A stretch of DNA of 64,000 nt, from positions 9,445,579-9,509,578 of the forward strand of contig CM049307.1 of the NCBI GenBank assembly GCA_026874595.1, read 5' to 3'. How positions within the stretch are numbered: the stretch's first letter is position 1; the number at the start of each line of letters is the position of its first letter. The translations under genes and the position numbers were made by a program. Below, piece after piece: positions 45,948-57,400 of this stretch. The stretch comes from Sipunculus nudus. Lineage: Eukaryota; Annelida; Sipuncula; Golfingiida; Sipunculidae. Under the pieces are notes generated by a model that saw only the letters and a list, made by a program, of their open reading frames with translations, was not told the DNA's origin and ran no database searches.

Positions 45948-46016
45948 ATGAAGTGGTTAATAGTATGGTGGATCACAACGTTTCTAACGACAGTTCGCGG
46001 ACAATGTATGGCCAGA
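45948..46016 (+). CDS. possible signal-peptide first exon of a secreted or membrane protein
   Basis: ATG with A at -3, then 23 codons reading M-K-W-L-I-V-W-W-I-T-T-F-L-T-T-V-R-G-Q-C-M-A-R, ending at a consensus donor GTGAGT (phase 0). The basic n-region, hydrophobic core and V-R-G before Q-C fit a cleavable signal peptide. It follows a CpG-enriched stretch, as expected at a promoter. No downstream exon in this frame was recognised before the sulfurtransferase gene 2.3 kb away, so the gene may extend over or beyond it. It is too short to identify; a chance arrangement is possible. Confidence 0.35.
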
Positions 46017-48294
46017 GTGAGTATTTAAATACCATTTTAGTTATCTCTCTCCGCGAAGCTTTAAAGGTTTATGTGTTTATGTTAAGATAAACGTGGAAAA
46101 CCCAAAAATGACATAGCAGGACGGGTCCATATGGTCTGAACTACCGTAACATAACTGTTGTTCGTGTGCTCCAGTATTTATAGGTAGGCCTGGGCATAAA
46201 ATCGTGGTTAATATTAATTTATTCCTGTCATCGCTACACATATACATGCAATTTGTGACTGAAATCGTGACATTAGGACAACTTAAAGTCCTGAAGCGGT
46301 AAGTTACGTGTTATATAGGCCTATGATTGTATCATTTATGGCTCTTTATGTAACATACCTAGGAAACTTCCTGTGTGTACATTTTAATAGTTCTGTTGTT
46401 GGAGTGAGCCAACGCTATTAAATATGTCCTGCAAGTTGTTGGTCCCCCGGGCTATTGGGACAGTTTGTCTACATATATACATTAAACCAAGACTGCATGG
46501 GTAACCGCGCAGCCAGTGCAGGTTTTATGGTTCATAACATCCGAACAAAAAGATGAACAAAGCCTCGGTTGTTAAACAATACCCCTGTCTTGTGTATATT
46601 TTTAAAATTCTGTATTTTCCTCAGTCAGTTCCGAGGAGATGTTCGTGGCCATCAATTATCAGTTTATTCATGCAGAAATATTTATTTATAACATAATATA
46701 ATACCGTTATCGAGCAATTGTACAAAGACCCATTGAATAAATGTAGCAGAATTTTTGGTCCAGGTTGATACAAACAAAAGATTTGATTAATTCTGTAAGA
46801 CCTGCATTTTAATATATAACCTATATGATTGCCACAGTGAAATTATAACGGTGTCAGTCCGAGTCCCCGGAGTCAGATTGAGAGGGATATGCCTACATAC
46901 ACAGGGCCAGCCGAGCCTCAGTGTTTTATCTACACACACTCTCTCTATCTACATGTGATACGCACAGGTCCAGCATTTTCTATATATGGACAGTTCAATT
47001 TAACATATCACAACTGACGGTACAGCCAGTAAATATGTCTGCATCATAAAAATGGATAAATGTCTGAGCTGAGACATTATTTAATGCCTTGAAATAACGT
47101 AGCAAAAACATAAAGGACATGTCTTTCAAAGAAAAACACACGTGCTACTCGTCAGTTCATAGCCCTGTCCTTGCAGCCCCAGTAACATATTTATTCTTGA
47201 CACAGAATCAACCAAACATCGACCAGTTGAAATGAATCATGTTGTGGCATTTCCTGGTCTATTCAGGTCGCACTTCTGAACATCAAATTCCCTTTTAAGA
47301 TTCCGGAACGTTTCTTCAATTTATTGAAATAAAAATCTCAGGGTGTGCTTTAAATAGCTAAATATAATAATATAAAATTATATAAATTCCAGAAATCCGA
47401 ATACTTCACTTCAGATACATAGTTAATTTGGAATATGGGTGGCTCAATTTTGGTGTAAACAAACGAAATGTTAGCCCGAGCTGTAGTGAATGTTTACTGG
47501 CGATAAAAACCTAAACAAACGCACGTGGTCAGCGACCGTGACCTCAGCATAACTGGGTAGAGTTCATGCTTGTCACGTTCAGGTCAGTTACTCTTGGAGA
47601 GTTGCAGGAGCAAGGCATGCGGAATGAGTTGAGGTACGGAAACATAACGTTTTTATTAAAATGCATAATAACAAGGTAATGAATCTGCCTTGGCATGTGG
47701 TGCGCAGTGGTACATCAAAGGCAGCTATATTTGACCGTTTCTGCATAGAGTCTTTGTGATCATAATCTCAAATGATTATGATATCATATTATGATAGCAG
47801 TCAAGTGATAATTTTAAAAGTCTCAGCCAGCGCATGAGCTGGATAATAAGATGGAAATATTTATGTCAGTCATCTGTCTTTATGTAGTATGTATAACTGT
47901 TTGAACAAAACTCAAAAGATTAAATAAAATCTGACATTAATCAGTCCAGCATGTTCTTAGAAATATATACATGTATCTTTTGTTTATTTTCAACAAAATG
48001 AGTTACATTTCTCCACAGGAAACGCCTAAAAATATTTAAAAAGAATAAATTGATTGTTGCATAGTTTGTCTTGAAAATTTATATATGAAGAAGGAATGTT
48101 AATTAATCAGCAAATTACTTCATGTATTTATTTATCAAGATCTTATTAAAAATATAGCTCTGAAAGGTATGACATGAACACTTATAAAAATATGCGCTCT
48201 TGTGTGACTTGTTGCTAACTCTTTACTATAGGGTGGACAACCTCCAACCTCTTGCCACAGGCTCCCGTTCTGGCTGCTCTTCAAACTGAACAAA
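46017..48294. other. upstream region of the sulfurtransferase gene
   Basis: AT-rich with no recognised exon. CCTCTTGCCACAG at 48248-48260 could be an acceptor for a 5' UTR exon of the sulfurtransferase gene, since it precedes the start codon by only 34 bases and is pyrimidine-rich. Confidence 0.4.
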
Positions 48295-48428
48295 ATGAAT
48301 CGCCTTAACAAGCTGGGTGCTGTGGTGTCTTCAACATGGCTCAAGTCTCAACTCAAGAAAAGTAGCAATATTCGCCTTTTAGATACAAGCTGGTCAGCTG
48401 TGAAAAGTGGAAAAGAAGATTACATGTT
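48295..48428 (+). CDS. MPST: MPST/TST exon 1
   Basis: Residues 1-44 and two bases of codon 45. It contains V-V-S-S-T-W-L and R-L-L-D-T-S-W, the first strand and helix of the N-terminal rhodanese domain. Donor GTGAGT. The start is the first in-frame ATG, with AAA upstream; there is no long presequence, although the basic N-R-L-N-K start could be weakly mitochondrial. Confidence 0.88.
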
Positions 48429-51400
48429 GTGAGTATGGAAAGAACATCTTTTGGGCATAATTAGTGATGGGTTGTCTCCTTATCTTGATATCAGTTTATA
48501 GTATTTAAAGTACAAATAAGAACAATATCCATACCAAGAATGCTGATCCAGTAAGCTACAGTGAAACCTGTGTAATAGGACCACCCATGGGACTGGTTAA
48601 TTTGCTCTTTTTAAGGGGCTCTTTATTCATTGGTCTTATTGGGCTGGTCAGTTATAATAATGTGAAGGCCTTTGGTTTGTTCAAGGGAGGTCTTAACATA
48701 CAGGTGGTCTTTTAGACGGGTTCCACTGTAGTTCTCATAAAGAGCCCTGATAGGCCAATCAGGTGGTTCACTGCTGCTCATCCAGGAAATGACTATAATG
48801 TTGAAAGTTAAAAACAATGAAAGAGAGAAAAAATACAGTAAAACCTCGCTTAAGACCATCCAAGTTTCATGACCATCCCAAAATAACAACCACTTTTTCA
48901 TGGTCCCAATTTTTTTTTTTTGCTCTTTTTATCAAGTTTTTATAGTTTAATTTTACATCAGTTTATTTTCCAAAATTTTATAATAAATTGGAAAAAATAT
49001 GTGAACTGTATAGTGCAAATAAAATGCTTGCATTACATTAGGTTAACATTAAAAAAATTTTGCTGAATTAGATAAATGTTTCATAAGTCAGTATGTGTTA
49101 CATTCTGAATGATAGTAGATGTAAGATTAGTCAAAGAAGAGTCACATTTAACAAGTTATTAATATTAATCTAGTCATAGGACTAGAATTATATATATTTT
49201 ATATATAATTCAGGGCAACAAGAACATTTAATTTTTTGTGTTAAATTACTCATATAAATAATGTTGTAAGTTGATGACTGTCACTGAATGGTTTATCACT
49301 TGGAAATCATGTGAAACAATGACTGATTACTTGATTTACCTCTTTGTTGCTAGACATCACATTCCTGGGGCACAGTTTTACAACCTCAACAAATGTGTAA
49401 ATCCAACAACCTACATACCTCGTGAGCTGCCAGATCCTGACTGTTACACGGAGTACCTCAGGTCACTAGGTATCAGCAAAGACAATCACGTGGTGGTGTA
49501 TGATCGCAGCGGGATGTTGGCATCAGCTCGAGCCTGGTGGACCATGCGAGTATGTCTAAGTTACAACTATAAGGATACGTTATTTTGCATTATAATATGT
49601 ATTATGATACTTCACTCATAATATGATACAAGATATAACATACACTTATATAATTGTTGAATTGAACTCTCTTAAGTAAACTTCCCCTTATTTGTCAAAT
49701 AAATAAGCTTAATGATGCTGTGTGGTCTTTAAATATTTTTTGTTGGTCCCTTTAATTTTGATTCATAGTTAAAATGGAAACCAGTGTTCTGTCCTGTTCA
49801 TAGGAAGATTTTATTTACAAACAGCAATTGGGTGCCATTCAATATAGATCCATCCCATGAATTTAACCTTGCATGCTGTATATGGGATTACCTACCATCT
49901 CCCACCCCACCCTGAGAAAGAAAAACATGGATGCATTATACTTACCGACAGAACGCCCTCCCAGCGACCTCCAGGCTATTTCATGGAACCTTCGTCATAG
50001 AACTGTGTAAAACCTCATACTATCAGCTAAACACTGGGGCAAATCTGATATTGTTTCTTCAGGTAATGGGTTCAAAATAAGTATGTAACTGTTTTTGTCC
50101 TCTCCAGGCATATGGTGTCCCCTTGGTTTCAGTTCTGCATGGAGGTTTGTCACAGTGGGAACAAGAGGGAAATGATGTCACAGACAAGGTGCCAGAACAG
50201 TTCAAGGTCAGTGGGTTAAATAATGGCAGTTCTCACTCAAGTAGTCAGTCTGGAAGCCTTAAGTGTGTGTGTAAATTTTTGTTTTCTGTTTGAGAAACGA
50301 ATGTATTTAGGAGTAAACATTTTTGTAGTCCTCTTGCACAGGTCTCACATTCCAATGTGTGGCACTTGTCTTGTCATCCTTTTAAATGAAGATATCTGTC
50401 TTTCAGAGAGGTGACTTCACTGTGGAAAAGCAGGATGGATTAATAAAATACTTCAGTGATATGAAGGATTTTGCCATTAATAAAAAAGGACAGCTGATAG
50501 ATACACGGAAAGAAGAGGACTACCTGGGTCAGAATGAGGAGCCGACGTCATGTGAGTGAGACAATATATTAAAAGCCCGGTCACACCAAATGCTGCTTCC
50601 AAAGGTGCCTCGCTGTGCTGTGCTGCACTGGGTGGCACGGTGTGGCATTGCAGTTGTTCAACAAGCTGAGCATTTAAATTGCTGTCAAACATTTTTGGTG
50701 GTGCAAAGGGGAGAAAAAAGAACTTAAATCTGACTTGTTTTGCAGCAAACACATTGTGCACCTTGTAGGGTATTTTTATAAAATCTGCTTTTCTGCAGCA
50801 AAGCTCAGTGCAAGGCAACATTTTATATGTCTTTAAACTGACTAACTTTGACAATTTACACCCAGAAAACTTAACAGTCTTGTTATTTATTGGAGCCATG
50901 TTTAGCAATATGAAAGTAATAACAAGAAGTGATAAACTTGGACTGTATGAAAATGTTTAAACTGTGATTCCTGTTGGCACGCAGTTAAATGCATTTTAAC
51001 ATTTATAAGACAATCAGTTTCTAGAAATAGCAATAATTTAGCAGTTTATCAACAGTTGCTTATGCATTTTTGAAAGGTAATCATGTATTAAATATATGCA
51101 AACCCCAATGTTTTTACTCCCTTTGGCTGGACACATACGTTTGTGATGATATATGTATGTCATTGTGATGAGCCTATGACTGATGTAGAATGCTTAACAT
51201 GTATATTACTGTGTCACATCATTTATTATCTATACAATATATCATCATACAATGTGTATCACAGTGTATCAGTGCACTGGTGAACATTTAGCATTATCAG
51301 CTGATTGTTTTATGTGTCATTGCTGTTACAGCGACTGTGAAAGCCCTTGAAGGTTGGGGGATGCCCCCACCCTCGCCCTCTCAGATGAAGTCAGGTCATG

Positions 51401-54400
51401 TGCCAGGCTCTATCAATCTTTCCGTAAAACAACTTCTCAGGGAGGGACAAGACTTCTTCAAAGATGAGGATAAAATGAAAAAAGGTAAAATCTGTGTCTG
51501 TGTGTGTGTGTGTGTTATGTTTAGACAGGGCTTGTACACCTTTAAATCTTTGAAGAGTCAATGTACTAGAAATGTAACAATGAAACACTTCATAAGAAAG
51601 GAGTTTTAGCTAATGACTTTGTCATGCTCAGCTATAGCAGTGGGTCTCAGTCATTCTTCTGTCCAATTGTTAGAAGAGCTCAAGTCAGCATGGCTTTCAA
51701 ACCATGCAGATTCTTGCTTAACATTATGATGTACAAACTTAAATTAGGTCAGGGTGACCTATATCCTGTGAGCTACTTAGCAAACTCGTAGTTTTTAGCA
51801 CCTTGGATCCCTGTATCTTTTGTATCAGAATAGTGGTGTGAATTATGATATTTTAATTTTACACAAATTCAAGATTTATTTTGAGACAGACAGCTGACAA
51901 TGATGTGATTGTGTCAGCTCTGGTCTCTGAATTTTGATCAATAAATTGATGTAGAGAACATCTTTCAGACCTTTTTCCTGCCCATCAATCAAGTTTTAAC
52001 AGAACTTTGTGCAGCAGTGTGCAAAATGTGACTAACAAATATGGAATTTTACTTTAATTGTTTCATTTTGCGTAAAAATTTGAACAAAAGCTCCAAATTT
52101 TAAAAATAAATTCTACATTTATTACCTTGAAATTTGCCATGTTTATTCATATTTGACTGTTAAATTTTTCTGCATGATAAAGCCTCATTAATTTAGGACC
52201 AATATCTTTATTAAGAGCATGACCTTCACTATAAATTATCCTGTTTTTGGTTTAGCTTACACAAAGGTGGTATAGAAGACTGTTGGCACGATATACATTT
52301 ATTTCTGTGTTTTATGTTGAAAAGTTTTAATTTATTACTAAATTATTACACTAAACTTTTTGTGTCCAAAAATTTGATCAGGTAGAAAAACTTATTGAAT
52401 TAATATGTTATATTTTTATTTGTATATACATAGTATTTTCTGATCTGTTAAGGATTAAAAGATTAAGCACACTAGATTGTTTGTGTCCTCCAAGAGGATC
52501 ATAACAAATTAATATTTTATATAAATTCATTAAGTGTTTGCTGATGCTGATGTAGACCTGGGAGGACCTATAACTACCATGTGCTACACTGGTAACCAGG
52601 CGTCATTGATGGCCCTAGCAACAGCTGTTGTTGGGAAAAATGATACATCTGTTTACTATGTGAGTAAAATTTTTTTCTTGTTTATTATAATAAACACTTA
52701 AACACATATTTATATGTATGGTCTATTAATGAACAGGTTGAATCTTTTGGCTCTCTGGGATAGAAATTTCTAATTTGTGGTCCAAAGTCGTCTTTTTCAT
52801 TTTTTTCACAGATAAGTCAGTAAATAAGAACACTTTAGCCTTCAAATCATATGAAAGGATTCCTTGGAGCCAGAAAAATTCAATGAATACCATATTGAAT
52901 TGAATGATTTTTTCAGACTGATTTTTCCACAGGAATTTTGTTTATCGTGAATTTTTTATTGCACATTTATTCACATATGGTGCAAAATTGTTTACCTATT
53001 ATTTCATCAACTCCTGGTCCAATCATTATCAAATTGTTAAACATGCTTGACCATTTCACTGCTATTTTAACCTGAAGATGGCACTACTTCTAATGGCTTA
53101 CTCTTTGTGAGGTGAAATGATGTTTTCAGCCTTTTCCTCAAGTCGTCAAAAATGTTTAAATTTAAGCCCTCTATAATGGTTAACTGTATCTTTGACCAAA
53201 GGAAATTAAGTGTGTCTGAATCTAAAGATTATTTTCAAAATGATTCTTCATGCATATCAATATGTTACCAATCACAAAATTTTATGATTTTAGGTGTTGG
53301 CATACATGATGTTTAATCAAGTACCAGATATCCCAGCAACATTTTTCTGTTTATGATACCTTCAGAATCAGATGAAGCATTTCATCCATTATGAGGGCAC
53401 AAATTGTAATGGAAAGACCTAAAAACTTCTAACTTTACATCAAGGGAGGTCATATGGAAATCTCCTTGGAAGCTCAAAATAAGGTCATGGTGACCTATAT
53501 TTTGCAAACTACAGGATGAAAACATGATTTTGAGGTCCCAGCAGGTCAGAGTTGGCACAAATTGTTTCCCATAGGCCTAGATTCTATCTCTCATGGGAAT
53601 GGCTGTCCATATTATCATGAAATTTTTCTTCTTGTTGATTTTGAAAACCTTTAATTGCTACAGTTGAATGGGGATACCACCTTCAAAATTTGGCATTCAG
53701 ATGATAACATTCCTTTTGTGAATGTTTTCCTAGTCAGCTGTTAAACCTGTCCCTCACAATCTCAAATCTGTCAAGTTTTCAAATTATATCCCTTATTGCT
53801 CCCAGTTATAACAAGGTCATCAGAATAACTATATAGCTAATCATGCATTTTTTATTAAATCTAGCTTTTTATAAGTTCATCTGACAGAAAGTCAGCTGAG
53901 GTACAGGAGTGATGCTATGTCTGTCGGCCATTTGGGCAGACAGTCATGCATTAGAAAGGCATAAAATCATAACTGCTAAACCTTGAAACTTGTAACTAAA
54001 TATCCTGGTAGGTTAATAAAAAATCTCCTTGAAACCTGAAATTAGATCACCACAACCTATATCCTCCAAGCTCTGGGGCTTGTAAGTATCCCAAAGAAAA
54101 TTAAAAATCTTACACAAAACCACCAATATCTTGAAAGTTAATGCATGGATTGCCATGAATCTTGGCTTGATTATTGACCATGACTAGTTTTGTCAGTTCT
54201 CAAAAGCAGCTAGCACCACCTATGTTTTTAGTGAACCTGTGAGCTTATGCAATGGTGTTGCATCGTCTGTCGGCCGTCGTCTGTTGTCTGTACATATACC
54301 CATACTATCTCAAAAAGGCAGGAGCTAGCATCACCAAATTTTATGCAAAAAATAAGTCATTTATAAAACTCTCCTGGATTTTGCTTATTATTTAGCTAAC

Positions 54401-57400
54401 TTCATTAAGATTTTGTAGTGAAAAAGCTAAAAAATCTTTAAAAATCTTCTTCTCTGAAACTGTTCAGCTAAATTGTCCAATATTTCACAGAAATTTTTCC
54501 TTGAACAATTATTCTCAAATTTGTTCCAATGGTTCAAGTTTGGTGATTTTGGTTGAGTTACAGGAAGTTGAACATAGTCATTGTCCAAAAAAGCATACTA
54601 AAATTACAATCTCAGATATGGCTGGAGCTATCATCCCCAAATTTCATGCAAATGTTGGTCAAATGAGTCATTTTGAAATTGAGGTATTAGTGGCGCCACC
54701 TGCATCTACTGTTTCTCTACAGGGGTTATCAGTCATCTGCACTTTAACCCATACTATCTCAAAAACAGCAGGAGCTAGCATCACCATATTTTTTGCAATA
54801 AATAAGTCATCCTTAAAAAACCTATCAGATTTTGCATATTTTTTGGCTAACTGCATTTTCTTAGATTTTATAGGGAAAAGCTAAGAAACATTTAAAAATC
54901 TTCTTCTCCGAAAATGTTCAACAAAATTGTCAAATATTTCACAGAAATTATTCCTGGAGCAATCTCTCTCAAGTTTGTTCCAATGGTTCAAGTTCAGTGA
55001 TTTTTGGCTGAGTTACAGGAAGTTGAACTTAGTCTTCTGTTCAAAAAAACATACTAAAATTACAATCTCAGAAACAGCTGGAGCTATCATCACCAAGTTT
55101 CATGCAAATGTTTGTCACACAAGTCATATTTGAAATTGATATTGCCACCTGCATCAACTGTTACTGTACAGGGGTCATCAGTCATCAGTACATTAGTCCA
55201 TAATTTCTCAGGAGTAGCAGGAGCTGGCATCCCCAAATTTTATGCAAACATCTGTTACATATCAAATGTTGTGGGATTGAGAGTTTTGTGGCCCCACCTG
55301 CATTAACTCACATTCTATGGGAAAAAGCTAAAAAAAATTTGAAAATCTTCTTCGTAAAAATTGCGTAGCCAAATTCTTCATTATTTCACGGAAATGATCC
55401 CAGAGACCAGCTCTCTCATGTTTGTTCAAATGGTTTTGGTTTGATGAATTTTGGCTGAGTTACAGGAATTTGAAATTAGTCATTTGGCAAGTAAGCATTC
55501 TTACATAACAATCTCAAAACCTTAGGATCACAAAGTTTTGTGCAAATGTTGTTCATGTGACTCATATTTGAATCGTCTGTCTCTCTGTCCAGGCGTCCGG
55601 CCGTCCGGTCTTCTGTTAGCAGGGCACAAATCATAACCACTGAACCTAGAATCCTGTAACTGAATACCTATGAAAGTCCATAAAAAATCTTGTTGGATAC
55701 CAGAAATTAGGTTACTGCAACCTGTATCCTCCAAGCTATGGGGCTTGTAATTACCCCTCAGAATAATAAAAAATTGATACAAAATTAATGCATGGATTGT
55801 CATGAAACTTGCCTTGAATATAGACCATGACTAGTTGTGTCAGTTCCCGAAAAGTGGTAGTGCCACCAGCATTTTTTCTTATTTTTACAAATATTGTACT
55901 ATTTGTTTCACTATAAAATGACAACAATCATGTCAGTTTCTCAGCTGTTATTCCATCTAGTGTCCCAAAACCTAGTGTGTATATTGATCACAAGTGGATG
56001 CCCTATAGTAATCATCCTGTCCGTCTGTCTGTCTCTCTTTCCATCCGTTTATCCATACAAATTTGTTTCCAGATGATAACTCCAGGTTGGGTTGACATAT
56101 GGATTTCAAACAAGACTTTCAAATGGTCCACCACTAAAGAAAGAACCTGTATGATTTTTGGGTCATGAGGTCCAAGGTCAGGGTCACAAGACTCACTTAT
56201 TTAAAAAGATTATGGCTGCATTTTCAGCAAAGCTTTTCATCCAAAACTTTCCATCTTGCACATTGAGCTGACTTGCCAGTATGGAGAGTGCATAAATGAA
56301 TTTGGGGTCACAAGGTCTAAGATCAAGGTCACAGGGGCCATCTGTTCACAAGTTAGTTTCCTAGTTACAACTCCAGTTTAGTTTGACATTTTGGTTTCAA
56401 ACTTAACTTATATATGTCTCACAACTAAAGTAAGAACCCTGTCGAGTTTGGTGTCCAAAGGTCAAAGGTCAAGGTCACAGGACCCATTTCTTTAAAAGGA
56501 ATGTGTATGCATTTCATGCCAAGATATTTCTCACCTGCTGATAGGGGAAGGTTCTTTTCGATTTTGGGTCATAGGGACAAAGGTCAAGGTCACAGGCCAA
56601 TCCTTTCACAAATTAGTTTATGGCTGATAATTCTGCATTGGCTAGAAAGATTGGCTTCAAACTTGATCTGTTAATGACCCACCACTTAAGAAGAAACATT
56701 TTGATTTTCAGGGTCCAGAGGTCAAAGGTGAAGATCGCAGGACTGTAATTCTTAAAAATTTCTTCAAAATATCCTGATAGACAAATACAGCTGAGTGTTG
56801 AGACCCCTGGGTCCCTAGTTACAGTCAGTAACCTGGTAATTTTTGCCACTTAAGCTTTAAAATGTTTTATGATGAAATTGTCAAGCTGAATGGTTTAATT
56901 TTTCACAAGAATATTCTAGGAGTTTTTTAAATTGTATAAGGATAGGCTGGGTTCATTGATTTTTAGTTGAGTCATAGAAAGCTTAAGTTGGTCTTGAGGC
57001 CATTAGTAAGCCTATTTCAAATTGATGGCTGCAATAGTCTGCTGTTTCAGTTTATGTAACATTGCACAAAAATGGTTCTTCAGTGGCCTTCATTCAGGTT
57101 AACTTGAAAATGTTGTCTTGAAAAAATGATTTTGAGCATAATTATAAAACCTTCAAAAAATTAAAGGACTGCATCTTTTATTATGCTAAACATTTTTATA
57201 AAATATTTTATGAATGCATCAGCTTATAAAAAGCATTTTAGCTAATCTTTCAGTATGTGTGAACAGATTTACCAACAGGCCAAGATTGTGTCTGTAGCTA
57301 TAAATAGCTTGGCAGACTGCCAACTATTTCCGATTTGGCAACAGGCCAAAGGTCAGTCTTGGTCTATTTATAGCTTTGGCAGACTGCCCACTGCATTATA

